Positions 31,720 through 44,319 of a stretch of 64,000 nucleotides of DNA are shown in pieces; position 1 is the stretch's first letter, and each line of letters opens with the position of its first letter. Location: assembly GCA_009760855.2 (NCBI GenBank), contig WPIO01000001.1:7309001-7373000 (forward strand), given 5' to 3'. The notes beneath the pieces are model-generated. The model was given only the letters and a program-made list of their open reading frames with translations, was not told where the DNA came from and did no database searches. The translations under genes were made by a program, and so were the position numbers. Source of the DNA: Cristatella mucedo. Taxonomy: Eukaryota > Bryozoa > Phylactolaemata > Cristatellidae.

Positions 31720-34700
31720 AGTGATATAAAAAACAACGAATAGACCATATAATGTAATACTAATTTTAATTTGGTTTAGGTTTTTGCGGAGATTTTATAC
31801 GGGCTTACTCCAAGATTATTGGATGCATGAGCAATCCCGTTTCCGGTGATGGCAGCAGCATATGCCGGAGATAGATACGACGCGTCTATGGATACGTACA
31901 CCTCTGACTGAATGGTGTCCACCCACAACCGGACGGCTATAATCATCGACGTATGTTACGACAATAGTACTGCGGCTTCTTTAATAATGTCCTAATGCCG
32001 AAACCAACAGTTAGTGCTCGCGACTCTAAAGGGGACAGCGTGCAAGAGCAAGTCAAAAGTCAAGCTATCAGAAGGTTTAAAAACGTAGTTAAACACCATT
32101 TGACCGTCGCGCCATCCAACCGCAGCACTGCGGCCGCCTGCAAACAATAGGCGGCACTTACAGTGCTGAATTCGAGGTGGTAGTTGCCGTTTTCCGACAA
32201 TAAGTAATGTCGGAGCAGCAAGGTCACGGCAGAATCAATAGGATTGTGCTCTCGATTGGGCTTCTAGTGGGTTGACCGATCGAGGCGCGAGGTACGGTCC
32301 AGCAACTCTATCCTTGGCACCAAAGTTCTTCAAATTTTGGCACCGATTTAATCCGGGCATTGCGACACTAAAAATGGACGGCTAAAGCGTGTCGCTACAG
32401 CTCTACCGCTATTTGTCATGCGTCGGCAAGAACCAGCAACGGTAAGAGCGCTGCACTTGCCGCAATTGAGGAAAATAGTGCCGAAACCATACATCACATT
32501 TGTAACAATTTATAGATTACATATAGTTCAATAGGCAATTCATGTAACAGTGCCTGCTACATTTTTATGCTCTCACTTCGCCGTCGGGGAGTTCGCCGCC
32601 ATGGCGTGCCGGTCTTACAGACCTTCAAAGACAGGATTTGACGGTTACCGCTGTGCGCGATTTCTTCTGTGCTGCATGTAAGTGGATACGGATATGCAGA
32701 CGAGTATTCTGCAGCGTTTATATCTGCTTAGTAACGACCTGCAACCTGAAACCTGTGCGGAATACGAATGCTGTATCTCGCGTTGAGGAACTTTCTATCA
32801 GTCTATTCACTGAAAAGAGTCCCATGTAATTCTAGGCTGACTACGTGTATGCAAAACTTCTGTTTTTTCCCGCAAGGGACGAAACCTCGATAGAAGTGGT
32901 GTGGGTTTGGAAGGTAGGAGTGTGGTAATGACTATCTAAGCATCTCTTCACTTTCTTCTATGTATACGTTTGGTAATTGAAACGTCTGTTCACTCTGGAT
33001 CACTTCTATGCGATCTGCCATGTTTGTGCATGGCAGCAGTTTATGTAACCTTTGTGCGGCCAACGGTTTGCTTTGTACTGAGTATTACATGTAATGCACG
33101 CTATTAAACCTATAGGCGTTTTACTAGCAAGAAACTTAAGGCTTACTTGTAAATCAATTTTTAATACTCAATAATTATTTATTAATCAATACTTTTAAAT
33201 GCATAATAAAATTTTTGACTCCACACATACCTGTAGTTTTTTCCATTTGACCCTTTGCAAAACGTAGTCCAGTGCAGTACTTAATTATGAAGAGCTGAAA
33301 AGGCTCAGTCTTTCAGTGATTGTCACTGAAGTCACGAGCCGAAATTAGAAACCTGTAAAATGCAAGCTTTTTTCAGTAGTATGTGAAACTAGAGCCTGCT
33401 ACACATGGTGGATGCTTCCACCGTTGATCCTAGATCGCAATTCTTTCTCCAAGCATTCCACCTCCATTGTGACTGATGATGCAGATGATACAATTTGGTC
33501 TCTTTCGTTTTTACAGATTAATACAGCATGACTGGTTCATTTACTTCAGTATTCTGGTTAACATTTAGCACACTATTTCCTGATACGTTTCACAGTTTAC
33601 TTTTTAGCATTTAGTCATTGTTGGACTAGAATTGGTTTATTTTACATTTGGTTAAATCCATAGCCAAATGGTTTTTGAGTTAATAATGGTATTTCAGTTA
33701 ATACAGACTTCCAAAGATTTTGCCATACTCAAGCATCGTTTAAGGCCATATAAAATGAGGGCCACATTATGTGTACTCGCTCATGCAGTGCAGCTATGCC
33801 TGCAGGATGAAGGGTTGGTTGTGCTTTTGCCAATCATCAGGCAGTAAGCAAGTAGGGCGTTCCCGTGATTGCGGGTGAACCAGCTGGGCCGAGCCTCTAC
33901 TTTGACTTGAGGCCGGATGGGCAAGAAAGTTCGCGAGCCACGGAATCCAGTGTGAAGTTTCCTGGTCACTTAGTTTCTACATCTCAGAAGATGGATTGCT
34001 GGCTTTCCGAGACAATTCGGCAACCACAGAAGGCCACGAGGACCTCACTACCCTAGCGTAGTGAACGTTAAGCGGGCTCGCCTTTCCCCTTTTATCCTCG
34101 TTATTTTTAGTATGTTTTGCAGAGCCTCCACCTGAGCTGGAGCCCCCTCGGCGAGCTGTGATGTGCCCGCTCGTGGGTCTCCGTTACCCATTCACTCATA
34201 CTTCTTAGTATCGAGGTTGATAGTCGTGAGATGCCAGCTCCTTTCTTCAAGAATGCTCTGATAAGAGACCGTCCATCTTTCATTGAGAATGTTGGCTTCA
34301 TTGTTATTTCGCGAGCCAACTTAGTATGCTGTTAGTAGGCCCCACCATAACTGGGCCATTGGAGAGCTGAGAAGTGCCATGCTAGTGAGTCTCCTTTGAC
34401 AGCCACTCGTACCTCTGGCAAGAGTTACCAGTTGGCACTCGTGTGGGATAACAGCCATCGCCTTCAAGATTGCTTTGGTCCAAGGGTATTCCTTCCTCTT
34501 TCGGATTGTTTGTATCGTTGTTTCCCCTGTAGCATGATGTACCTAGGATCCCCGGTAGTACTGTTTATTTCAGATGTTGCTGTTTATCACATGCGATACT
34601 GTTATAAAGAGATTCAATCAAACTGCCTCCCGTCTTGTTCTAGCTCTGAAAAAGTGACGTGGCAAGCTGGTGGCGTAGCTGGGACAAAGGCTCGTGTCTT

Positions 34701-36100
34701 GTGAAAATTAGCCTACCTATGCAGTCTTTGTTACACTAAACGAGGTTTTGGTGCTTGGAGCATAACCAGATTATCAGTATACCAAGCCTTAAAACAAGGC
34801 AAAACCTATTCGCTATTTAAGTTCAAAATTTTCTTTCCTTCTTGACTACACCATTGAGAGCAAAGCATACAGTTCGTTAAATATTAAATCAGGTCCTGTA
34901 GGCGCACCTTGAAACCTGTTCCTTAAATATGATAATTATTTTGCATTGCCATGTAATCTAAGGTTGGTGTTCCATTTTGGGTCATAAGAATCTGACCAGA
35001 CTACAGTCGCAACGACACCCCGTTTTCTGCTAAAGATGAGCCTAGTTGTTATGCATTCCTGCAGTCCACGGGATCATGACTAGTCCACTGGTTTTTCAAT
35101 TAAAATAGCAAACTGGTTACTTGAAACTGCATATTTTTTATTTAAGGTGCAAGAGTGCTAAGTAGCCACCAGCTTTTGATATGCACTACACGTAGTTCAC
35201 TAAATCTTTGCGTCAGTGGATGCATAACTCCACGAAGCCCAAAAAATGACACTCCAGAGAGTGTTTCAACGTAGCTCGGTCAGCATTTTTCTGCGTGAGT
35301 AACTTCCGGCGTGTTTCAATGACTGGGCATACGTAATCGCAAGTGCATGACTAGAAGTAATTGAAAATGACATCCTCCGAACTTATTTTCGTCGTGATAC
35401 CGTAACATGCCGAGAGCAGGTGGAATTTTTTTCAAATTCCATAAACTGGAAATGGCTGAGAAACAACTGAGTGGCGGAGTTGTCAGAGGTGTTATATAGG
35501 TAGTTATTTATTTTGGGAAATGTTTAATTAGCGATTGTTGACCGGTAGTTTCTAAAGTTTTAAAAATAAATTGTTTTTGCAGCAAGGGGAGTACTTAACT
35601 TTGGCAGCTCATTAAGCAGATCCCTTTCTCATGTGGCCGCAACATAGCTGTGTGGACCTGCGGCTTCTGCTGTTGTAAGTAGAGCAGTGCCCGACACTAA
35701 TGTACATGCCTCACCTGTGGCCAATAGTTAAGCCATTGACGCATCACAGCGTCAGGCCATTAAAGTATGTTATATTTCTGGTCGTCTGCTGTGATTCATC
35801 GAGCTCACGTAAATGTACGGGTTGAGAGCAATGAAGATATAGTCTCGTTTACTGCTCACATCTGTGCTGTGTCTCCGTGAGACGCCCCGAGAACTACTGC
35901 TGCCGCCGGTGTCACAGGAATACTACAAAATGGTCTGTAATTTGACCGTCTCTAAGGGGCAGGTACGCGATACCACACAGAACACCAAAGCGGGCTCATA
36001 AACGTGTATTCACACGGACGCCACTGCGGGCCAGTACTCGACTGCCCGCCCAGCGTCCTCGACCTAACTCCTCGGGCCTTTTCCTCCCGTTACTTAAATA
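31720..36100. other. Long intergenic region, no gene seen
   Basis: Mostly AT-rich, short frames only (longest about 100 codons at 34396-34704, without domains). No tandem repeat, SINE or LINE signature recognised. A minus-strand frame at 34107-34319 has a protein-like composition but no recognisable motif. Confidence 0.4.
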
Positions 36101-36102
36101 CC

Positions 36103-36896
36103 ATTGTCATAAATCGCAACAGCGCATAATCCAACGACAGTTTCATAATCTTAAAATAGTCACATCCCACTTGATCTCTAGATCAAATAGGACAACAACA
36201 AACAAAACATTACAGCAGCGAAATTAAAATGCATGCCATCCTTAACTGCCTTCACATCTAGCACGAGGCTAGCTAACGGCCGCTCGGAGGAGGCAAGTGA
36301 GAGCACGATCTTTGCTAACTTACCGGCTATGTATGGTGTGGTTTTATTTAATTGATGACACTGCCCCTGATCGCTGTACGAGTGGGCTGTGACACTCGAT
36401 GTGGTAAGCAGCCGGACCGTGCTATTAGTGGTGGTTTTGCCAAAGGAGTCGGGGGACTCCGGTGGGCGAGAGGGGCGAGGAGAGTGGTGCTTCGCCCTGC
36501 TCCGTGTGGAGGTGGAATAAACTGGTGGTGTTGCACGTCGGCTAGCGCTCTGTGCCATTCGCGACGATAATTCAGACTACATATGGCACAAGCGTTGCCG
36601 AATTGCCGAGCATATATCTTTCCACCTCGCCACAAGTCTCCAATGCCGGACCAGTCTGCCACCGCACGGGGCTTTCGGGCATTTGTCGTAACGCCGGCCA
36701 CTGTTTTCTGGACTGCAACCCGTGTCGCCTCTTGCGTCGCCCGTGAGGCAGATGCCTCGAACCTCAGCTCCTGTACGACTGGTACGGAGCTGTCTTTATC
36801 AGCTCCTTTGGCCACTCCGTTGTCATAAATCGCAACAGTGCATAATCCAAAGACAGCGTCATAATCTGAAAATAGCCACATGGTCACAGATTATCA
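36103..36896. repeat. Pair of about 68-bp direct repeats, 726 bp apart; possible LTR-element remnant
   Basis: 36103-36170 and 36829-36896 share GTCATAAATCGCAACAG, GCATAATCCAA and ATAGCCACAT-type blocks at roughly 85% identity. Between them lies GC-richer DNA with a 179-codon minus-strand frame (36348-36887) of unknown nature. No reverse transcriptase, primer-binding site or clear duplication was recognised. Confidence 0.55.
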
Positions 36897-36899
36897 AGG

Positions 36900-39800
36900 A
36901 TCAAGTAAGCATATTTTTGCATGAGATATAAAGGATGTTCAGAAGTCGAGGTACTTAGAATACAGGAAGCCACTTACGGCTGTTTACATTTGGCCAAATC
37001 AGCCCAAGGCTATTAGTTGTGCAGATAGAGCTCGGAGTCGCAGATAGAGCTCAGCTCGGTGTCATGCTGCAATTGCGATACAGTCACGTGGAGGGTTGTG
37101 AAATAGCGGCGGGCACGCTTTACAATTTTTTTGCCACCCTCTGTTCAACGCAGCTTAGGTCTGCTCCATTCTTGCAACAACGTAGAACAAATTCGACATC
37201 CCTGATCAAAAATCAGTTTTGATGAAACGGTCGGTATAAAATATATGTAAATGGAATATATTTGTTTAGAGCCCTACTGAACTTAATCTCTGTAGACGCG
37301 CTTTGCATATGCCACAGGCCTCGAGTCCTCGACTTTGTCATCAAATATATTCACCTTGACCTCGGCCTTTACAGGCACATTAAATGCTGAGCCAAACCGT
37401 CGCAGTTTTATAGCTAACGAAGCACGTTCTTGATTAAATATAGTGGAATAGTCTCGGCAGAATTCAGTACACGGGTTACAGGCCTCTCACTTTAGCAGCC
37501 CATACACAAAATCCACATCAAACGCCAGGTGTGAACGTTTCAACGCTAAGCACCCATGGCCACACAAGAACAGAAGCCAGCAAACACACCGCTGCGATTC
37601 ATGCCAGCTTGCACCCTAGAAGCTCAAGCTCTACCGCTCTTTTGTGGGTGCGCTTGCTGTAGTTTCCAGACCATCACCGTCTGCAGTGGAGCGGCTCGAA
37701 TTCAAATTAGCCAAACTTAAACGTTTATGTAGATTGTAATACAGGCAAGGACTTCACAAAAAAAGGTTTCCTCTGGTGATTCCGAAAAGGATTATCTTTT
37801 TGCTCCTGGATGTGAGTAAGAATTTTAATCATTTTTAAACCGTGCATTCAGAATGTTATGTAGCATCGTCGGGGTTCTCAGGGCCGCCACTATGCTTGAA
37901 TTGTCTAGTAGCGAGGCTTGGTTAGGCGGCGAAAAAACTGGTGTGGATGCAGTCGCAACGCGGCCTTTGCAATTAGGTGGAGGTGTATGTCTTTTTTTAT
38001 ACTGAAATTTATTCTAACTGGAATGGTGATACACTCGCAGTGGCAACGATGCTGGCTAAAGATCGGCATTTGATAACTGCTAACCCGACCATATTGTCGA
38101 ATGCCACTGAGCATTGATCGCGAGAACGCTGACGAAAACAAACTAAAATTTTGAAATGTCACTCTACAAGAAAACCAACAGAGTTAGTCAACGCCAATGA
38201 TAAGAGTCAAATAATTTTTCACGATGCACTCTCCGAATCAGCTGCGCAACTGTGACCCGTTCGAATTCGCATCTGCTGACTGGTTTCAGCTCAATAACTT
38301 AGGGGGTCGGATATACTTGACATAGGGTGTCTAGCGAGATCGATCACGCATTAGTGAACTAAGCCATCGGCTCTCAGGCTGTACGAAATCCTGACAGTTC
38401 TGGACCCTGAACAAATATGGCGATGGCCAGCAAGCAACTCGGACGCTACGATAGCCTATGTTGGTGGGGGAGGGGCACCTCTGCATTAGCCTCTGCGGAT
38501 ACCGACCAGGCTTTCGACACGAGCGTGTAAGACTGTGCGAAAGCTGCCCAGCCTCCTAGAAATTAATCAAGCTTAATTATTTTAGCCTGTCATCCGCGCT
38601 CTAAAAGAGCAAAGCGTACGCTCGGTCACACTTAATTAAGCGCACGAACTCGTGCTGCCAGCTGCCCTGCTTCCGGAAAAGGGTTGCCAAGGAGGGGCGT
38701 TGACGCATCTAACGATTGGGACGCTAGTCAAAAAATGGTTGAAAACTACGCAGCATTAATAGAAAAATGAAATTAAAGTATTAAAATTGTTATTAAAAGA
38801 CTTTTAATTTACAAAAAAAGAAATATAAGACATGGTGTCCTTTGACCAACTCTGTTTACGTTTCCAAGCGCGGTTGATTTGGAATTCGGCGGTCGCAGTC
38901 TGGCCGTTTCTCAGCGACGCCTCGCCACCATCGCGGGATGTCATTCTCTCGTGCAGCAGTTAGGCGCTTCAATGAGCCTCTTGGTAAGCCGGCTGCAGTG
39001 GGTAAACTTAACGCGAACTCCCTACTCGGCTAAAAATCGCACACTCGTCGTCTCACCCGAGTGCTTCGATCCCGAGCCGCTTTGGTTCTGGAGCATTTCG
39101 GTTCACTTTTCTGCCCGAAATTATTCCCTCAAAACTTCTGGATTTTTGTGCAGCGCAGTTGGCCGCGCGACAGTAAGACCTGTTCTACTACACGTATCGC
39201 GTGCCCGTCGTTATCGGTTTTGCGGTTCGTAGCGGCACGCGCTATATTCGGGACCGTGGCTGAGTGTTGGTAGGGGTAGCCTAGAATTTCCTGGGCACTA
39301 AAAGACTCTCGCTTTCGGTGCTGCGCGGACCAAACATTGGCCAGCGAAGCGCAGCTCGTCAGAGCACCGTGCAAAGTCACACAGAACCGTTCTTTTGGTT
39401 AGCCGTCAAGCCAGCTCTTCAGCTGTTGAGGCAGCAAGAAAGAGCATTGGACAGCAGGGGAGGAAGTGTCTGCCGTTGCACGAAGGAGCTGAAACGTAGG
39501 CATGCTGACATATTCCGGCCAGTTGCTTCTCTATTTTTGGATATAATTTGCGAACGACATCCATTCTGTCCCTATACCGTACTGCTCCGATACATCCGGG
39601 ATGCGACAGCATGATTTTTGACTAGCAACGAGGCAGCAGCCATTGTGGCAACGAGGCAGCAGCCAACCTGTAATGTCCCATTCTTGTATTTTGTGCATGC
39701 ACCGGTGCTCGTGCCACCTGAATCGCTCCGGAGCCCACACTCACGAGATAATGATGGTCGTGGAGAACGCCGGCTTGCTGTATGTCCGTAAGCACGCCGC

Positions 39801-41430
39801 TGTATGGATGTTTCTCGGTGCGCGGTGTGCACATCACTGCATGTTCTCACTAACCCAGTCGTTGTGTCGCGCGAACAACCGATTCGGAAACCATTGCTGC
39901 TCTCGCATTTTTGACAAGACGTTGCCGTGTTTAACAAGCTGTCGGCTGACGCAATAATACTACAAGATAATATTTCCTTTTGTAAATAGTGCGAGGGTCA
40001 AATGATGTGTTCTATCAATTTGTTTGTTTGCTACGTCCGAATAATGCGAAAGAGAATCTTTTTGGCAGTTTCTGAGGTCACTCACGGCTTTTAATGTGAT
40101 CACCATTTGGAACCAGTGTAGGTGGAAAATCACCGTCGCGGCATTATGCGTGAGAGTTCGTTTGAGAACGTTCAGGTTTTTTAGTCTAGACACTTCTTCA
40201 GCTAATATCGGTTTGAAAACTTCCCATTTTAGCATTTCATGTTTAGCAGACATGGACCGGATATAGTTCGAAGCTATGAAATATTTTCGAACCTGGTTGG
40301 TTCGGAGTGACAACTGGTTTGGAAATAACATTCAAGCGCGTTTTCTCTTAAGCAAGATGTTAGGTAGCCTAATGAAACTTTTATCCACGTATGGACTCCC
40401 TTGGTGCATCGTGAAAAGTTAAAGATTTAAAGCTGTTAATCGTAACCCCCCATATACTGTATATATTATTCACAGTTTAGTATGGTTTTGGATTTTCATC
40501 TGCCAGGTACTCAGAAAACTTAATGCTGAGGGTTGTGTTCCCCCAGTGGGATACCTTTGGATATTGTTACATCGACAGTTTTGCTAAGAACATCTACTGA
40601 AGGCAGTATGTCAGCATGCACTTTCAGCTTCATTTTATGAACGTTTTTCATCATCTATTTGGTATATCATTTGAACCATACAGTGGAAAAAAGACTGGAG
40701 TAACAGCCATACGAGGTTCTTTCATTACTTGCCTAGAAAATGCAGCTAAACAATATTCGTTCTAGTTCGTGAGTGAAATTTTTCATCATTTAGAACCATG
40801 GCTGCACACATGCAAAATGGAATGTTTTCTAATGTTGGCAGTTTCGGAAGAAGTGTCTTAACCAACCGTCGATGTACCTTTTCCATGGAATGAAATTCCT
40901 GGCATGTCCAGCAACTTCTTTTGGCAATGGTGGGATGATACTACAGAGAAATATTTTCAAAGCTGTCGCTATGTCAACAGCAGAAAGTGGCCTCAAACGG
41001 TCAACACTAACTGCTTTTTCGTTTTTTTGTAGCTCAGCCTTTTTTCTTTTTCTAGGTCATTCCAACGAAACCTAATTCATGACATGCTGTTTGTCCTTAA
41101 TATTACCATACACAAAGATCCTACTCTTTGATATGAGTTTGGTAGCCCATAGTTTGCTTATAAATACATTTTTTATTGTTTTATAGTCGCATCTCAGGTT
41201 CGGGGATTTTTTGACCACGAGGTTTTTAAACCCACATGTGTAAATGTACTTATATGTGTGTGTGTGTGTGTATGTATTTGTGTGAAAGGTAGAGAATAAA
41301 GAGTATGTAAGAGAGCACACGAGAAACAAAGTGTAAGCAAGAGAGACAGTGCATTTAGAGAAAGCCGGTATGGGAAGGAGGGAAGGCAGAGGGTCTTGGA
41401 CGATGTCTTTTGACATCGGAGGTCCAGCGT
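36900..41430. other. Intergenic, no gene identified
   Basis: Includes a GC-richer patch at 38860-39960 with several overlapping frames of 100-120 codons on both strands, and a 17-bp direct duplication (caacgaggcagcagcca) near 39627 and 39650. The patch could be an exon or promoter island, but no protein family or splice-consistent model emerged. A minus-strand frame at 39960-40331 (123 codons) is unrecognised. Confidence 0.35.
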
Positions 41431-41439
41431 TAAAAATAT

Positions 41440-41545
41440 CAATATATAATTAGCTTGTATAGCACCCCAAGTATCCAGGTGCTTCACTTATGCCGCAGGG
41501 CTCGAGCTCACGACCTCACGCAGCAAATGCATTCACCTCGACTAC
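41440..41545 (-). mobile_element. SINE family A copy, 5' truncated or diverged
   Basis: On the minus strand: ...GTCGTGAGCTCGAGCCCTG, then CGGCATAAGTGAAGCACCTG and GGGGTGCTATACAAGCTAAT, the family A body and tail. The left end is an ATATAT stretch. Confidence 0.65.
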
Positions 41546-41559
41546 GGGGAAGAAAAAAA

Positions 41560-41732
41560 ATAATAGCTGATTTAACAGCCTCATTTGTGTAGCAGCAGAA
41601 GAGCCTAAACGGCTATTAGCACCGATTTCAGTTGGCAATAAAGTATTGCCCACTACAGGATTCGAATCTGCTATCTCGAATGCGAAGTGACCTACCCACT
41701 GGGCTATCACAGCCCAGTATAAAGGCAACCAC
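41560..41732 (-). mobile_element. SINE family B copy
   Basis: Reverse complement of the family B order. The head CTGTGATAGCCCAGTGGGTA has an A-box, and GATTCGAATCCTGTAGTGGG has a B-box close to the GGTTCGANTCC consensus. The tail, in plus-strand reading, is tagctgatttaacagcctca. Confidence 0.8.
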
Positions 41733-42204
41733 CAACCTTACCACTTGGCCAAGCTGTTTAACTTCTTCTCGTACAAAACAAGTTATTCCCTTTAATGCTA
41801 CAATCTATATCGAGGGGTGCCATATTAGGTCTATATATAAGTATATTTTGCTGTCGGTCAAGGCATGTATACATTTTCCATTAGTTCTGTTGTACTTTAA
41901 AATAGGTCCACTCTTCCTAACTGCTCTTTATAACTTATAGCACGTAATCGAAAATCAGTTTCTTATACATGCTCATCTTATAAATCTCACTTGTTGCAAT
42001 ACACCTTGTTATATCTGCTTCGTGTTGCTAGGTGAACTGCTTGGGAAGACTGAGTTGATGGCTTTGAAGCATGGGTTAGAGGAAATGGGAGAGAGCCAGA
42101 CTAAGATAGTAGAGGAGATCGGGGCAGGCGGTAGAAGGACAGAAAGAAGGATAATAATAATAATACTAACAATACTAATGATGATAACTGTAATAGCAAT
42201 AATA

Positions 42205-42470
42205 ATACGTTTGTATGACACTCTAAGGGAACTACATTTTTTTAGCCACTGTCCATATGCTGGAAAGGAGCTGTATCAACTGATTAGCTACAATAGCATG
42301 CACAATTTCAGCACTTGTAATCATATGAGGGGCAATTCTCACACACTTGGCAATTCCGTAATAAATAAGTGAGTTTAGCTTCTTGTTAAATGTCACAAAG
42401 GGCCATGAAGGGCCTCTCAGACTGTTCCAAACTGCTAGTACAGTTGAGATATTTAGGTGCACTGATACTT
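42205..42470 (-). repeat. LINE 3' untranslated fragment
   Basis: From left: CGTTTGTATGACACTCTAAG, a 'ccatatgctggaaagga' block, then gttaaatgtcacaaagggcc and cagactgttccaaactgc. These correspond in order to the minus-strand LINE ends at 43860-44150 and 46261-46640. Confidence 0.55.
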
Positions 42471-42817
42471 CATTTGTGTAATCTTGTTGGTTGTTGTGAT
42501 TGACAGCATGCAGTGCTTTCCCATTTCAGATGTTGCATTTTATAATCTGCCAGCACTGTGGCTGGGACTCGTGTCGTCCTTTCATCCTTTGCAGAGACTG
42601 CCGCGAGTATTGGTGCCCATGATGTTAAGCCTATGCGGGTACGAGTGCCGTGTCAAGGCAGCTGCCCCACATCGCTCGTGAGTACAGCCATGGCTTCCTT
42701 GCTACCAGAGTGTGTGATGCTGTGGCAGCCTCTTGAATGCCTGCACCCGTGCAGTGCTAATGTCACGACGTGTCCATTGATGGCATCACATGGTTGGGAA
42801 AGTCAGCATTCAGTTTT

Positions 42818-42960
42818 ATGAGATTGCCTAGCTATGAGATTATATGAGATTACATTCTATGAGTCTCCATTCAATGAGATTCCATTCTATGAGATTGCTA
42901 TCCACAAGATTGCATTCTATAAGATTCCCTTCAATAAGATTCAGTTCTGTGAGATTGCAA
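42818..42960. repeat. 15-bp minisatellite encoding a pentapeptide pattern
   Basis: About nine degenerate units of ATGAGATTCCATTCT. Because 15 is a multiple of three, the plus frame stays open and reads as pentapeptides of the type (Y/N)EI(P/A)F. It sits in a 78-codon frame (42834-43070) with no other support. Confidence 0.85.
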
Positions 42961-43152
42961 TGACAGCTCCGTCCATCAATGGGGTAGATTCCCAACTTCC
43001 CATATTAGTTTTGAATCCTGCTCACAAAGATGCTATCTTGGTGAAAAGGTATGCCGACTTTTACCAGTAGCTGGTCATATCCACACTTGTGGCATTTGGA
43101 AAAGACTCAGCAAGTCATCTTCAATGACCCATGATTATGAGTATAAAATACC

Positions 43153-43260
43153 TTAAGCTGATTTAACAGTCTCAGCGATATAGTGGGCAGACGAGCCTCT
43201 CACTCTCACATGCAGTGGGAAAAGAGGAATAGCCTTCTGAAGGACTTTAACCTACGAGTT
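43153..43260 (-). mobile_element. SINE family B tail fragment
   Basis: AGCTGATTTAACAGTCTCAG, then TATAGTGGGCAGACGAGCCT, matches the beginning of the minus-strand family B copy at 41560 (agctgatttaacagcctcat, agaagagcct). Confidence 0.6.
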
Positions 43261-43859
43261 GGGCCATGAAGTTCGAGGACACTTGGCATATGTGCATAAG
43301 TGACCATGGAGGCCATTACCGCAAGTGAAGAAGATAGCTGGCAAAAGAGCCTGAGAAATGTAGGTAGCATCTTCAGTATGCTTCTCCGTTCATGGCTTGA
43401 TGAAGCCATGAACCGTGACTAAGCCAGTGTTATTGGAGCTTGCATGGCACGATATTAGAGTAGCATACCGTGGCCAACTTGCACTTAAGGCGTCAAAAGC
43501 AACTTACACTTAAGGGGTCAAAAGCAGCAAGCATAGCTGAAGTTCGATCGTGTCAGTTGTAAAGTAGTAGGAGCACAGAGCATCCGGAGAATTCACCCAG
43601 AGAATCCATCCAGGTGCCAGCGATTGCCTGCAGAAGCAATAAGAGGTGCCTGTTGTAGAATGTAGGAGCCGTGCAGTTGGCCAATGTCTTACAAAATTGC
43701 GTGCAACACGCGAGATATTCTTACAAAGAGGACAAGAGTAAGAACGTAGGTAAGGGGCATGCTAAGGCCCCCATAGTTCTGGCTGAAAGGTGGGGTTGGG
43801 CTGCCCCAAACTCATTAGAACAGCAGGAATAACAAAACATTTACCGATACACAGTGGCA

Positions 43860-44155
43860 TCTGAAAACAAAATCTCTTTCTAGGCATTTTGCTTATGCCG
43901 GAAAGAAAACATGTAAATTGGTTAGTTATAAAATACACAATTTCACCACGTATGAATACGAACGGCAGCTTGCAAAGATGTAGCAGAAGCAAAAGTTATG
44001 AGGGACAGGCAAGTTTTTAGCTTTTTTAAATGTCGTCAAAGCAAGAGATGTTGCCAGCTTTGGGAGCATACAAACTGGAGAAAAGGCCTCCAAAGGTTTT
44101 GAGATTGGTTAAATTCACAGCTAAACGACCAGAGTCAGGAGCCGAGGGTATGATA
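43860..44155 (-). repeat. LINE 3' untranslated fragment
   Basis: AATCTCTTTCTAGGCATTTT, a 'gccggaaag' block, then TTTTTAAATGTCGTCAAAGC and ttgggagcatacaaactgga, collinear with 46325-46640 of the larger LINE remnant. Confidence 0.65.
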
Positions 44156-44159
44156 ATGC

Positions 44160-44312
44160 CGAGCTGGTTTGGTCTAGTGGTTAAGGTGCTCGCCCCGACC
44201 AAGGTCTGACTGAGGTCGTGGGCCCGAGCCCCGAGGCATATGTGAAGCACCTGAATAGAGATTAAGTTCTCTTGGGGTGCTATATAAATGAATTCTATTA
44301 TATTTATTTATA
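44160..44312 (+). mobile_element. tRNA-derived SINE, family A, near full length
   Basis: The A-box TGGTCTAGTGG lies in GGTTTGGTCTAGTGGTTAAG, and a B-box-like GGGCCCGAGCCCCG near 44221. The body is aggcatatgtgaagcacctg. The tail AGATTAAGTTCTCTTGGGG, then tgctatataaatgaattc, resembles the 3' end of the LINE at 55868-57184. It meets a minus-strand LINE tail-to-tail at an ATA repeat. Confidence 0.88.
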
Positions 44313-44319
44313 TAATAAT

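Noticed and set aside
36348-36887. A 179-codon minus-strand protein gene
   Set aside because: No recognisable domain, it extends into one of two direct repeats, and there is no splice support; kept only as part of the repeat observation.
44160-44235. Functional tRNA gene
   Set aside because: A and B boxes are present, but the sequence does not close a clover-leaf acceptor stem and is followed by a SINE body and tail; the same unit recurs at several sites.
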